Both the position numbers and the translations under genes were made by a program. From an uncultured Burkholderiaceae bacterium (GTDB taxonomy: Bacteria; Pseudomonadota; Gammaproteobacteria; Burkholderiales; Burkholderiaceae_C), in assembly GCA_938022295.1 (NCBI GenBank), contig CALIDR010000295.1, positions 1 through 26,784 of the forward strand: a DNA stretch of 26,784 nucleotides. The letters are read 5' to 3'. The stretch's first letter is position 1. Every line of letters starts with the position of its first letter. Below, piece after piece: positions 14,633 to 22,919 of this stretch. The notes beneath the pieces are model-generated. The model saw only the letters and a program-made list of their open reading frames with translations. It ran no database searches and was not told where the DNA came from.

Positions 14633-14986
14633 ATGGTCGCTCCGCCCGCCGCCACGCCGCTCACCGACACCGAGTACCACCGCCTGAGCGGCGAGCTGCT
14701 CGCCGCCGTCGAGGCCACCGTCGACCGCTGGCTGCAGGACGACGTGATCGACATCGACACCCAGCGCACCGGCGGGTTGCTCGAGCTCGTGTTCCCGGGC
14801 GGGCGGCGGATCGTGATCAACACCCAGCCGCCGCTGCACGAGGTCTGGCTCGCGGCGCGCCAGGGGTACCACTTCCGCCACGTCGACGGGCGCTGGGTCG
14901 AGCGCGACGGCGGCGAGTTCTTCGACGTGCTGTCGGCGAGCGCGAGCGAGTACGCCGGCCGGCCGCTGCGCTTCGCGGCGGCGTGA
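14633..14986 (+). CDS. cyaY: Frataxin-like iron-sulfur assembly protein CyaY
   Basis: A 117-residue cytoplasmic frataxin homologue that binds iron and modulates the IscS/IscU cluster-assembly machine. It begins with an acidic amphipathic helix (TDTEYHRLSGELLAAVEATVD-like, about 11-31, then DRWLQDDVIDIDT), whose Asp/Glu ridge is the iron-binding surface. A beta-sheet follows with GGLLELVFPGGRRIVINTQ and the family motif PPLHEVWLAARQGYHF (67-82), then a C-terminal helix. Length is slightly above the usual 105-110 because of a short Pro/Ala-rich N-terminal tail. The ATG overlaps the alternative lptM start in the palindrome CCATGG. It is convergent with mrcA, 31 nt apart. Confidence 0.95.
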   Translation: MVAPPAATPLTDTEYHRLSGELLAAVEATVDRWLQDDVIDIDTQRTGGLLELVFPGGRRIVINTQPPLHEVWLAARQGYHFRHVDGRWVERDGGEFFDVLSASASEYAGRPLRFAAA

Positions 14987-15017
14987 CCCGCGCGCCGCGG
15001 CGCGCCGCCGCCTGGCC

Positions 15018-17318
15018 TCAGCGGCGGAACAGGTCCAGGATGCTGCGCCGCTCGTCCTCGGTCGGCGCCTGCGGCACCACGTCCTCGAGGCCGAGGCTCT
15101 TGACGCCCGCGGCGCCGGTGAACTCGGCGTAGGCCCAGTCGCCGCCGGTGTCGACGACGCCTTCCGGCGGCGCGGGCAGCGTCACTGGCACGCCCTTCAG
15201 GGCGTGCGCCATGTAGTCGATCCAGATCGGCAGCGCGAGGCCGCCGCCGGTCTCGCGGTCGCCGAGCTTGCGCGGCGTGTCGTAGCCGACCCAGGCCACG
15301 GCGACCACGGTGGGCTGCCAGCCGGCGAACCAGGCGTCCATCGAGTCGTTGGTGGTGCCGGTCTTGCCGAACAGGTCGGGGCGGCGCAGCGTGGCCTGCG
15401 CGCGCGCCGCGGTGCCGCTGCGCGTGACCTCCTGCAGCAGGCTCGACATCACGAACGCATTGCGCGCGTCGACGACGCGGCTTTCCTCGTCCAGCGGCTG
15501 CGGCTTGGCCTCGAACAGCACCCGGCCCTTGTCGTCGACGATGCGCTGGATCAGCGTCGGCGCCACGCGGTGGCCGCCGTTGGCGAACACGCCGTAGGCG
15601 ACGGCCATCTGCAGCGGCGTCACGCTGCCGGCGCCGAGCGCCATCGTGAGATACGGCGGGTGGCGCTGGGGGTCGAAGCCGAAGCGGCTGACCCATTGCT
15701 GCGCGACCTCGGGGCCGACGGCCTGCAGCAGGCGGATCGACACCATGTTCTTCGACTTCGCCAGCGCGGTGCGCAGCGACATCGGGCCGTCGAACTTGCC
15801 GTCGTAGTTCTTCGGCTCCCAGGGCTGGCTGCCGGTGGTGCTGGCGGGGAAGAACAGCGGCGCGTCGTTGATCACGGTGGCCGGCGTCACGCCCTGCTCG
15901 AGCGCGGCCGAGTAGACGAACGGCTTGAACGCCGAGCCCGGCTGGCGCCAGCCCTGGGTGACGCGGTTGAACTTGCTCTTGCGGTAGTCGAAGCCGCCGA
16001 CCATCGCCCGCACGTGGCCGTTGCGGGGGTCGAGCGCGACGAAGGCACCCTCGACCTCGGGCAGCTGGGTGAGCACCCAGTCGCCCTTGGGCGTGCGTAC
16101 GGCGCGCACGACGGCGCCGCGCCGGATCTGCTTGTTCGGCGCCGCCTTGTCCGACAGGCCCGAGGTCACCGGGCGCAGCCCTTCGCCGGTGACGGTGATC
16201 GTCTCCCCGGTCTGCAGCATCGCGACGACGCGCCGCGGCGACGCCTCGAGCACGACGACGGCGCGCAGTTCGTCGTTGTCCGGGTGCTCGGCCAGCGCCT
16301 CGGCCACCCGCAGGTCCAGCGCGTCGGGGTCCGCCGGCAGGGCGACGACGGCCTCGGGGCCGCGGAAGTGCTGGCGGCGCTCGAACTCGAGGATGCCCTT
16401 GCGCACCGCGCGGTAGGCGGCCATCTGGTCGTCGGCGTCGAGCGTGAGGTAGACGTGCAGGCCGCGGGTGTAGGCGTCCTCGCCGTACTGGGCGAAGACG
16501 AGCTGGCGCGCCGTCTCGGCGGCGTGCTCGGCGTGCACCGCCATCTCGGCCGGGCGGCGGTAGCGCAGCGTCTCGGCGCGCGCGGCGGCGTGAGCGGCGG
16601 CGTCGATGAAACCGACCTCGAGCATGCGGTCGAGGATGTAGCGCTGCCGCGCCTGCGCGCGCTGCGGGTTGACGAGCGGGTTGTACGCCGACGGCGCCTT
16701 CGGCAGGCCCGCGAGCAGCGCCGCCTCGGCCAGCGTGAGCTCGGCCAGCGGCTTGCCGAAGTAGGCGTCGGCCGCGGCCGCGAAGCCGTAGGCGCGCTGG
16801 CCGAGGAAGATCTGGTTCATGTACAGCTCGAGGATCTGGTCCTTCGAGAGCCGGTTCTCGATCTTCAGCGCGAGCAGGATCTCGTAGATCTTGCGCGTGA
16901 ACGTCTTCTCCGTCGTCAGGTAGAAGTTGCGCGCGACCTGCATCGTGATCGTCGACGCGCCCTGGCTCCTGGCGTCGGTGACGTTGGCCAGGCCCGCGCG
17001 CACGACGCCCAGGTAGTCGACCCCGTCGTGCTGGTAGAAGCGCGCGTCCTCCACGGCGAGCACGGCGTTGCGCATCACGGCCGGCATGCGGTCGATCGGC
17101 GTGAAGATGCGGCGCTCCTCGCCGTACTCGGCGAGCAGCACCTGGTCGGCCGAGTAGACGCGCAGCGGCAGCTTGGGCCGGTAGTCGGTCAGGCTGTCGA
17201 TCGCCGGCAGGTTCGGGTAGGCGAACGCGAGCGCGATCGCCAGCAGGGCCAGCGCGCTCGCCGCGGCCGCGGCCGCCAGACCGGCGACCCAGGCGGCGCC
17301 CTTCAGCAGCCAGGGCAT
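15018..17318 (-). CDS. mrcA: Bifunctional penicillin-binding protein 1A
   Basis: A 766-residue inner-membrane enzyme that polymerises and crosslinks peptidoglycan. There is a short cytoplasmic N-terminus and one membrane anchor (about 8-34). The GT51 transglycosylase domain follows, with Glu90 in VEDARFYQHDGVD and ITMQVARNFYL at 124-134. An OB-like insert (about 300-420) comes next, then the transpeptidase with the three active-site motifs: Ser462-x-x-Lys in GSAFKP, SKN at 522-524 and KTGT at 652-655. The C-terminus is short. ATG at 17318 places the anchor at the usual distance. The promoter appears to be the perfect TATAAT at 17438-17443. Divergence from pilMNOPQ matches the arrangement in Pseudomonas and many betaproteobacteria (there called ponA). 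Confidence 0.96.
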   Translation of the reverse strand: MPWLLKGAAWVAGLAAAAAASALALLAIALAFAYPNLPAIDSLTDYRPKLPLRVYSADQVLLAEYGEERRIFTPIDRMPAVMRNAVLAVEDARFYQHDGVDYLGVVRAGLANVTDARSQGASTITMQVARNFYLTTEKTFTRKIYEILLALKIENRLSKDQILELYMNQIFLGQRAYGFAAAADAYFGKPLAELTLAEAALLAGLPKAPSAYNPLVNPQRAQARQRYILDRMLEVGFIDAAAHAAARAETLRYRRPAEMAVHAEHAAETARQLVFAQYGEDAYTRGLHVYLTLDADDQMAAYRAVRKGILEFERRQHFRGPEAVVALPADPDALDLRVAEALAEHPDNDELRAVVVLEASPRRVVAMLQTGETITVTGEGLRPVTSGLSDKAAPNKQIRRGAVVRAVRTPKGDWVLTQLPEVEGAFVALDPRNGHVRAMVGGFDYRKSKFNRVTQGWRQPGSAFKPFVYSAALEQGVTPATVINDAPLFFPASTTGSQPWEPKNYDGKFDGPMSLRTALAKSKNMVSIRLLQAVGPEVAQQWVSRFGFDPQRHPPYLTMALGAGSVTPLQMAVAYGVFANGGHRVAPTLIQRIVDDKGRVLFEAKPQPLDEESRVVDARNAFVMSSLLQEVTRSGTAARAQATLRRPDLFGKTGTTNDSMDAWFAGWQPTVVAVAWVGYDTPRKLGDRETGGGLALPIWIDYMAHALKGVPVTLPAPPEGVVDTGGDWAYAEFTGAAGVKSLGLEDVVPQAPTEDERRSILDLFRR

Positions 17319-17379
17319 GGGAGCGATGTCTCGACCGCGGGTGACGGCGGTGCTCGGTGGGGGAGGACCTGCGGCGCCA

Positions 17380-17395
17380 CCGGGGCGCGCCCCGG
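17380..17395. repeat. 16-bp perfect palindrome in the mrcA leader
   Basis: CCGGGGCGCGCCCCGG is fully self-complementary. It lies 62 nt before the mrcA ATG, between the candidate -10 box and the gene, and could be an operator or a leader hairpin. Confidence 0.35.
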
Positions 17396-17437
17396 ACCGG
17401 ACCGCGCGCGCCATCGTCCGCCGCAGACGAAAGACGG

Positions 17438-17443
17438 ATTATA
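17438..17443 (-). promoter_or_regulatory. mrcA -10 box
   Basis: Exact TATAAT on the minus strand, 120 nt before the mrcA ATG, standing out in GC-rich surroundings. No matching -35 is seen. Transcription would start near 17431. Confidence 0.5.
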
Positions 17444-17621
17444 GAAACCGTGACGGATGCCGCGCCCGCCCGGCGCGTGTCGCAGGTGCGGCGGTCCATC
17501 GCCGCCGCCGCTGGTCGATGCTGTGCCGTGGGGCTTGCGGCAGCCCGGCGCCGGCATTCGGCGGGGGGCGGGAGATGGCGGGCGAAGGGCCGCCTTTTCC
17601 CCTGGCGATCGGGGGGGTTGC

Positions 17622-17630
17622 TGCTAGCAT
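17622..17630 (+). promoter_or_regulatory. Candidate extended -10 promoter of the pil operon
   Basis: TGC-TAGCAT fits an extended -10 (TGn plus a 4/6 hexamer). Transcription would begin near 17637, and the leader would carry the hairpin at 17651-17669 before the pilM GTG. Confidence 0.4.
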
Positions 17631-17650
17631 TCAAACGACTTGTCAATAGG

Positions 17651-17669
17651 CCCGTCCCGAGAGGACGGG
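17651..17669 (+). other. Hairpin in the pilM leader
   Basis: CCCGTCC and GGACGGG form a perfect 7-bp stem with a CGAGA loop, 55 nt before the pilM start. No U-tract follows, so it is not an intrinsic terminator. Confidence 0.4.
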
Positions 17670-17723
17670 GCGACCCGCGACGGCGCTTGGCGCCGGCGAC
17701 GGGTCGATCGTTGGGAGACCGTC

Positions 17724-18803
17724 GTGAGTGTTCTGGACACGCTGCTCGGGCGCAAGCATCCGCCGATGTTCGGGCTGGATGTCAGCTCGTCGAGCGTCAA
17801 GCTGGTCGAGCTCGGGCGGGGCGCCGACGGCGAGTACGTGCTCGAACGCTTCGCCTCCGAGCCCCTGGAGCGCGGCTGGATCGCCGACGGCCAGATCGAG
17901 AAGTTCGACGAGGTCACCGAAGCCGTCAAGCGCGTCGTCGCTAAGAGCGGCACGAAGACGCGCCAGGTCGTGATGGCGATGCCGCAGGCGGCCGTGATCA
18001 CGAAGAAGATCATGCTGCCGGCCGGCCTGCGCGAGGAAGAGCTCGAACTGCAGGTCGAGTCCGAGGCCAACCAGTACATCCCGTTCTCGCTCGACGAGGT
18101 CAGCCTGGACTTCTGCGTCGTGGGCCCGAGCCCGACCTCGGTCGGCGACGTCGAGGTGCTGATCGCGGCGTCGCGCAAGGACAAGGTGCAGGACCGCCAG
18201 GGGCTGGCCGAGGCGGCGGGGCTGAAGCCGGTCGTGCTCGACATCGAGTCGCACGCCTCGCGCCTGGCGATGAGCCGCCTGATCGCCGCGCTGCCCGGCG
18301 GCGGCCACGACGCCCTCGTGGCGCTGTTCGAGATCGGCGCCGACACGACGAGCCTGAAGGTGCTCAAGGACGACGAGCTGCTCTACGACCGCGACCAGGC
18401 GTTCGGCGGCTCGCAGCTCACGCAGATGATCTCGCGCCAGTACGGCTTCTCGTTCGAGGAGGCCGAGGCCAAGAAGATCGCCGGCGACCTGCCCGAGGAC
18501 TACGAGCAGGCGGTGCTCGCGCCGTTCGTCGACACGCTGTCGCAGGAGGTCGGGCGCGCGCTGCAGTACTTCTTCACCAGCACGCCGCACCACAAGGTGC
18601 ACTACGTGATGCTCGCCGGCGGCACGGCGACGCTGTCTGGCGTCAAGGAGCGGGTCACCGACCTGACGGGCTTCGCCTCGCAGGTCGTCAACCCGTTCGA
18701 GCACATGAAGCTCGGCTCCGCGGTGCGCGAAAGCCGGGTGCGCCGCGAGGCGCCGTCGTACCTGACGGCCTGCGGGCTGGCGATGCGGAGGTTCGTCCAG
18801 TGA
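17724..18803 (+). CDS. pilM: Type IV pilus assembly protein PilM
   Basis: A 359-residue cytoplasmic actin-like (FtsA-like) ATPase that forms the inner ring of the pilus alignment complex and grips the N-terminus of PilN. The opening PPMFGLDVSSSSVKLVEL (13-30) is the phosphate-1 loop typical of PilM. ALFEIGADTTSLKVL is the second nucleotide-binding strand, and MLAGGTATLSGV the third. The start is GTG at 17724, eight bases after GGGAG; other starts upstream would translate the leader hairpins. The stop overlaps the GTG of pilN by 4 nt. First gene of pilMNOPQ, transcribed away from mrcA. Confidence 0.97.
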   Translation: MSVLDTLLGRKHPPMFGLDVSSSSVKLVELGRGADGEYVLERFASEPLERGWIADGQIEKFDEVTEAVKRVVAKSGTKTRQVVMAMPQAAVITKKIMLPAGLREEELELQVESEANQYIPFSLDEVSLDFCVVGPSPTSVGDVEVLIAASRKDKVQDRQGLAEAAGLKPVVLDIESHASRLAMSRLIAALPGGGHDALVALFEIGADTTSLKVLKDDELLYDRDQAFGGSQLTQMISRQYGFSFEEAEAKKIAGDLPEDYEQAVLAPFVDTLSQEVGRALQYFFTSTPHHKVHYVMLAGGTATLSGVKERVTDLTGFASQVVNPFEHMKLGSAVRESRVRREAPSYLTACGLAMRRFVQ

Positions 18804-19438
18804 TCCTGATCAACCTGCTTCCCCACCGGGAAGAAAGGCGCCGCCGGCGCAAGCAGGCGTTCTTCGTCGGCCTCGGGCTCGCTGCGGCGGCCGGCGTGGC
18901 CGTCGTCGCCGGTTGGTGGGCCGTGCTGCAGCAGCTCACCGAGCAGCAGCAGGCTCGCAACGGCTTCCTGACCGCCGAGATCCGCAAGCTCGAGGCGCAG
19001 ATCAAGGACATCGCCAACCTGCGCGCCGAGATCGAGGGCCTCAAGGCGCGCCAGCGCGCGGTCGAAGACCTGCAGACCGACCGCAACGTCCCGGTGTACC
19101 TGCTGAACGAACTGGCCCAGCGCACGCCCGAGGGCGCCTACCTCACCGCGATCCGGCAGAGCGGGAACACGGTCGCGGTGAGCGGCCGTGCGCAGACCAA
19201 CGAGCGGGTGTCGGAGATGCTGCGCAACACGCTGCACGGCGCGCAGTGGATCGAGCGCCCCGAGCTGGTCGAGATCAAGGCCGCCACCCCGTCGGCGGCG
19301 AACGCGCGCGAGGCGGCTCGAGACCAGCGGCGCCTGTACGACTTCTCGATGCGGGTCTACCTGAAGCGGCCGCAGCCGGCGGAGCCGGCCACCCCGCCGG
19401 CGACCCGCCAGCCGGCCCGTGCGGCGACCAAACGCTGA
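18800..19438 (+). CDS. pilN: Type IV pilus assembly protein PilN
   Basis: A 212-residue bitopic inner-membrane protein. The short cytoplasmic leader MILINLLPHREERRRRRK carries the INLLP motif bound by PilM. One membrane helix spans about 20-44, followed by a periplasmic coiled coil (about 45-95) and a ferredoxin-like domain that pairs with PilO. The C-terminus is extended by a Pro/Ala/Arg tail (about 190-212). The GTG start overlaps the pilM stop (GTGA). pilO follows after 9 nt. Confidence 0.95.
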   Translation: MILINLLPHREERRRRRKQAFFVGLGLAAAAGVAVVAGWWAVLQQLTEQQQARNGFLTAEIRKLEAQIKDIANLRAEIEGLKARQRAVEDLQTDRNVPVYLLNELAQRTPEGAYLTAIRQSGNTVAVSGRAQTNERVSEMLRNTLHGAQWIERPELVEIKAATPSAANAREAARDQRRLYDFSMRVYLKRPQPAEPATPPATRQPARAATKR

Positions 19439-19447
19439 GGGCGCTCG

Positions 19448-20176
19448 ATGGCCACGATCACCACTCCGAAGAAGTCCGGCGTCGACGTCGGCCGGGCTTT
19501 CGAGCAGGCGGCGGGGCAGTTCCGCGGCCTGAACATGAACGAACCCGGCCAGTGGCCGGTGCTGCCGAAGGCCGCCGCGTTCCTGATTGTCGCGCTGGCC
19601 GTCGTCGCGGTCGGCTGGTTCCTGCTGCTGTCCGATGCGACCGACACGCTGCACGCCGAGCGCGACCGCGAGCCGGCGCTGAAGCAGGACTACCGCACCA
19701 AGCTCGGCCAGGCGGTGAACCTGGAGGAGCTGCGCAAGCAGAAGGTGCAGGTCGAGGAGTACGTGACGCAGCTCGAGAAGCAGTTGCCCGGCAAGGCCGA
19801 GATGGACGCGCTGCTGTCCGACATCAACCAGGCCGGGCTCGGGCGCGGGCTGCAGTTCGAGCTGTTCCGCCCCGGACAGGTCGTCGTCAAGGACTACTAC
19901 GCCGAGCTGCCGATCGCGATCAAGGTCTCGGGCCGCTATCACGACATCGGCGCGTTCACCGCCGACATCGCGAACCTGTCGCGCATCGTCACGCTGCACG
20001 ACCTGACGATCACAGCCCCCACCGGGCGCGACGCGGCGTCGACGGCCGCCGCGGCGGCCGGCCTGCTGACGATGGAGGCCACGGCGCGCACGTACCGCTA
20101 CCTCGACGCCAACGAGGTCGCCGAGCAGCGCAAAGCCGCCGCCGAAGCGGCGAAGAAGCCGGGAGGACGGTCATGA
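19448..20176 (+). CDS. pilO: Type IV pilus assembly protein PilO
   Basis: A 242-residue bitopic inner-membrane protein that dimerises with PilN. A cytoplasmic segment of about 40 residues precedes a membrane helix (about 42-62). A periplasmic coiled coil (about 65-115, with repeated Leu/Glu/Lys) and a ferredoxin-like core follow. The core includes LPIAIKVSGRYHDIGAF, the most conserved strand of the family. The tail is Ala/Lys-rich and ends KKPGGRS. The last codons contain the ribosome binding site (GGGAGGACGG) for pilP, whose ATG overlaps this stop (ATGA). Confidence 0.95.
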   Translation: MATITTPKKSGVDVGRAFEQAAGQFRGLNMNEPGQWPVLPKAAAFLIVALAVVAVGWFLLLSDATDTLHAERDREPALKQDYRTKLGQAVNLEELRKQKVQVEEYVTQLEKQLPGKAEMDALLSDINQAGLGRGLQFELFRPGQVVVKDYYAELPIAIKVSGRYHDIGAFTADIANLSRIVTLHDLTITAPTGRDAASTAAAAAGLLTMEATARTYRYLDANEVAEQRKAAAEAAKKPGGRS

Positions 20177-20718
20177 TCCGCCTCGCGAATCGCTGGGCCG
20201 CGGTGGCACTGGGCTCGGTCGTGCTGCTCGGGCTCGCCGCGTGCGGCGGGCCGGACCACGAGCTGACCGAATGGATGGCGCAGCAGCGGCGCGAGGTGCG
20301 CCCGAACGTGCAGCCGCTCGAGCCGCCGAAGAAGTTCGATCCCGAGCCCTACGCGGGCTTCTCGCTGGCCGACCCCTTCAGCGAGCAGAAGCTGACGGTG
20401 GCGCTGCGCCAGGAGGCGCGGCAGCCGAGCTCGGTGCTCGCCGCGGAGCTGAATCGCCGCAAGGAGCCGCTCGAGAACTTCCCGCTGGACAGCATGCGCA
20501 TGGTCGGCAGCGTGACGAAGGACGGCCGGCCGCACGCGCTGCTGAAGGTCGACCGCCTGCTGTACCAGGTGGCGGTGGGCGACCACATCGGCCAGAACTT
20601 CGGTCGCATCACGGCCATCACCGAGACCGACCTGACGCTGCGCGAGCTGGTGATGGACGCCGTGGGCGAATGGGTCGAACGGCCGACGACGCTGCAGCTG
20701 CAGGAGGGCGGGCGATGA
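20173..20718 (+). CDS. pilP: Type IV pilus inner-membrane lipoprotein PilP
   Basis: A 181-residue lipoprotein linking the PilN-PilO dimer to the PilQ secretin. The signal peptide ends in the lipobox LAAC, with Cys24. A proline-rich flexible linker follows (about 25-70, with PLEPPKKFDPEPY). The C-terminal beta-domain contains NFPLDSMRMVGSV and ALLKVDRLLYQVAVGDHIGQNFGRI, the HR region that touches the secretin N-domain. The ATG overlaps the pilO stop. Its own stop overlaps an ATG (20715) that is an alternative start for pilQ. Confidence 0.95.
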   Translation: MIRLANRWAAVALGSVVLLGLAACGGPDHELTEWMAQQRREVRPNVQPLEPPKKFDPEPYAGFSLADPFSEQKLTVALRQEARQPSSVLAAELNRRKEPLENFPLDSMRMVGSVTKDGRPHALLKVDRLLYQVAVGDHIGQNFGRITAITETDLTLRELVMDAVGEWVERPTTLQLQEGGR

Positions 20719-20756
20719 ACGCGGCGACGCAACAACCGACATCGTTGGAGAACCGA

Positions 20757-22892
20757 ATGACGATCAAGTGGCGGGCCTGGGGTGCGGCGCTCGCGCTGCT
20801 GGCCGGGACACCCCTGGGCGCGTGGGCGCAGGGCGTCATCCAGTCGATCACCAGCAGCCAGCAGGCCGGCGCCGACGTCGTGCGCATCGAGCTGAGCGAA
20901 CCGCTGAAGGAGGTCCCGGCCGGCTTCACGGTGCAGGCCCCGCCGCGCATCGCGATCGACCTGCCGGGGGTCACCAACGCGCTCGGCCGCTCGAGCGTCG
21001 ACGTCGGCCAGGGCAACGTGCGCAGCGTCAACGTCGCGCAGGGCGAGGGCCGCACGCGTCTGGTGCTGAACCTGCGCCAGGCCGCGAGCTACCGCGCGCA
21101 GATCGACGGCCGGGCGCTGCTGCTCGTCGTCGACAGTGCAGCTCCCGACGCGACCGTGGCCGGCGGCGCGCCGGCACCGACCTTTGCGCCGGCGCAGAAC
21201 GCGGTGCCGCAGGCGCTGCGCGACATCGACTTCCGCCGCGGGCCCGACGGCGCGGGGCGCGTCGTCGTCGAGCTGCCGAGCACGCAGGTCGGCGTCGACA
21301 TCCGCCAGCAGGGGCAGAACCTGGTGATCGACCTGCCGCGCACGACGGTGCCCGACCGCCTGCGGCGGCGGCTCGACGTCACCGACTTCGGCACGCCGGT
21401 GCACACGATCACGACGACGCAGGACGGCGAGCGCGTGCGCATCGTCGTGCAGCCGCGCGGCAACTGGGAGCACAGCGCCTACCAGAGCGACACCCAGTTC
21501 GTGCTCGAGGTGCGGCCGATGGCGATCGACCCGAACAAGCTCGTCCAGGGCCCGGGCTACACCGGCGAGAAGCTGAGCCTGAACTTCCAGAACATCGAGG
21601 TGCGCGCGCTGCTGCAGGTCATCGCCGACTTCACGAACTTCAACGTCGTGACCAGCGACACCGTGACCGGCAACGTCACGCTGCGGCTGAAGGACGTGCC
21701 GTGGGACCAGGCGCTGGACATCATCCTGCAGGCCAAGGGCCTCGGGTTGCGCAAGTCGGGCAACGTGATCTGGATCGCGCCGAAGGAGGAGCTGCTGGCC
21801 AAGGAACAGGTCGAGCTCGAGGCGCGGCAGAAGATCAGCGAGCTCGAGCCGCTGCGCACGCAGTCGTTCCAACTCAACTACGCGAAGGCCGAGGAGGTCA
21901 CGAAGCAGATCACCGCCACGCAGGCACAAGGCGGCGGGGGCGGCGCCGCGGCGGCCAACCGCATCCTGTCGCCGCGCGGCGCGATCAACTTCGACGCCCG
22001 CACCAACCAGCTCTTCGTGACCGACATCGCGTCCAAGCTCGAGGAAGTCGCCGCGGTCATCTCGCGGATCGACATCCCGGTGCGCCAGGTGCAGATCGAG
22101 GCGCGCATCGTCGAGGCCGACGACAGCTTCGGCCGGTCGCTGGGCGTCAAGCTCGGCTACAACGACCTGCGCGGCCGCCTGGGCGGGGTGCCCGGCTACA
22201 ACGTCGGCGGCAACAACTATGTCGCCCCGGCGGGCAACTACCAGGGCGCCGGCTACCAGACGCTGCAGACCAACACCTCGACGTTCGCCGACACGCAGTG
22301 GGTCAACCTGCCCGCGGCGGCGCTCGGCAGCACGGCGCCGGCGACGTTCGCGCTGTCGCTGTTCAGCGCCGGGGCCAACCGCTTCCTGAACCTGGAGCTG
22401 TCGGCGCTGGAGGCCGACGGCAAGGGCAAGATCGTCTCCAGCCCGCGCGTGATCACCGCCGACCAGGTCAAGGCACTGATCGAGCAGGGCGAGGAGATCC
22501 CGTACCAGAACGCGACGAGCTCGGGCGCGACCGCGGTCGAATTCAAGAAGGCCACGCTCAGCCTCGAGGTCACGCCGCAGATCACGCCCGAGGGCAACGT
22601 GATCCTGGACGTGCTCGTCAACAAGGACAGCCGCGGCGTCAACACGCTGGCCGGTCCGGCGATCAACACCAAGAAGGTGCGCACGCAGGTGCTGGTCGAG
22701 AACGGCGGCACCGTCGTGATCGGCGGCATCTTCCAGCAGGAGGACCGCACCGACGTCAACAAGGTGCCGGTGCTCGGCGACATCCCCGTCGTCGGCAACC
22801 TGTTCAAGAACACGGTGCGCACGACGAACAAGACCGAGCTGCTGGTGTTCATCACGCCGAAGGTCGTCACCGAGCGCACGGCGGCACGCTGA
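20757..22892 (+). CDS. pilQ: Type IV pilus secretin PilQ
   Basis: The outer-membrane channel through which the pilus passes. From ATG 20757 the protein has 711 residues and a signal peptide cleaved after GAWA (24). Two AMIN domains that bind peptidoglycan lie at about 28-110 and 150-240. An STN/N0 domain (LSLNFQNIEVRALLQVIADF, about 273-340), an N1 domain broken by a Gly/Ala loop (GGGGGAAAAN) and the secretin core complete the chain. The core includes VPVLGDIPVVGNLFKN and ends LLVFITPKVV. An in-frame ATG at 20715 overlaps the pilP stop and would add 14 residues. I prefer 20757 for its normal signal peptide and GGAG spacing, but coupling supports 20715 and the choice is open. Confidence 0.96.
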   Translation: MTIKWRAWGAALALLAGTPLGAWAQGVIQSITSSQQAGADVVRIELSEPLKEVPAGFTVQAPPRIAIDLPGVTNALGRSSVDVGQGNVRSVNVAQGEGRTRLVLNLRQAASYRAQIDGRALLLVVDSAAPDATVAGGAPAPTFAPAQNAVPQALRDIDFRRGPDGAGRVVVELPSTQVGVDIRQQGQNLVIDLPRTTVPDRLRRRLDVTDFGTPVHTITTTQDGERVRIVVQPRGNWEHSAYQSDTQFVLEVRPMAIDPNKLVQGPGYTGEKLSLNFQNIEVRALLQVIADFTNFNVVTSDTVTGNVTLRLKDVPWDQALDIILQAKGLGLRKSGNVIWIAPKEELLAKEQVELEARQKISELEPLRTQSFQLNYAKAEEVTKQITATQAQGGGGGAAAANRILSPRGAINFDARTNQLFVTDIASKLEEVAAVISRIDIPVRQVQIEARIVEADDSFGRSLGVKLGYNDLRGRLGGVPGYNVGGNNYVAPAGNYQGAGYQTLQTNTSTFADTQWVNLPAAALGSTAPATFALSLFSAGANRFLNLELSALEADGKGKIVSSPRVITADQVKALIEQGEEIPYQNATSSGATAVEFKKATLSLEVTPQITPEGNVILDVLVNKDSRGVNTLAGPAINTKKVRTQVLVENGGTVVIGGIFQQEDRTDVNKVPVLGDIPVVGNLFKNTVRTTNKTELLVFITPKVVTERTAAR

Positions 22893-22919
22893 GCCGCGGG
22901 CACGAGAGGGAACACGTAC

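Larger units (their letters stand above)
17319..17723. other. Divergent mrcA-pilM promoter region
   Basis: This 405-nt gene-free stretch holds the mrcA -10 box, a 16-bp perfect palindrome in the mrcA leader (17380-17395), an extended -10 candidate for pilM (17622-17630) and two hairpins in the pilM leader. One is CCCGTCC/GGACGGG (17651-17669). The other is CGGCGC-TTG-GCGCCG (about 17680-17694). I see no protein-coding candidate here. Confidence 0.6.

Noticed and set aside
14613..14634. Longer lptM from ATG 14634
   Set aside because: It would put seven extra residues before the signal peptide and start inside cyaY. ATG 14613 gives a normal lipoprotein signal.
17602..17624. Sigma-54 promoter before pilM (TGGC...TTGC)
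   Set aside because: The GG and GC elements are 14 nt apart instead of the required 10.
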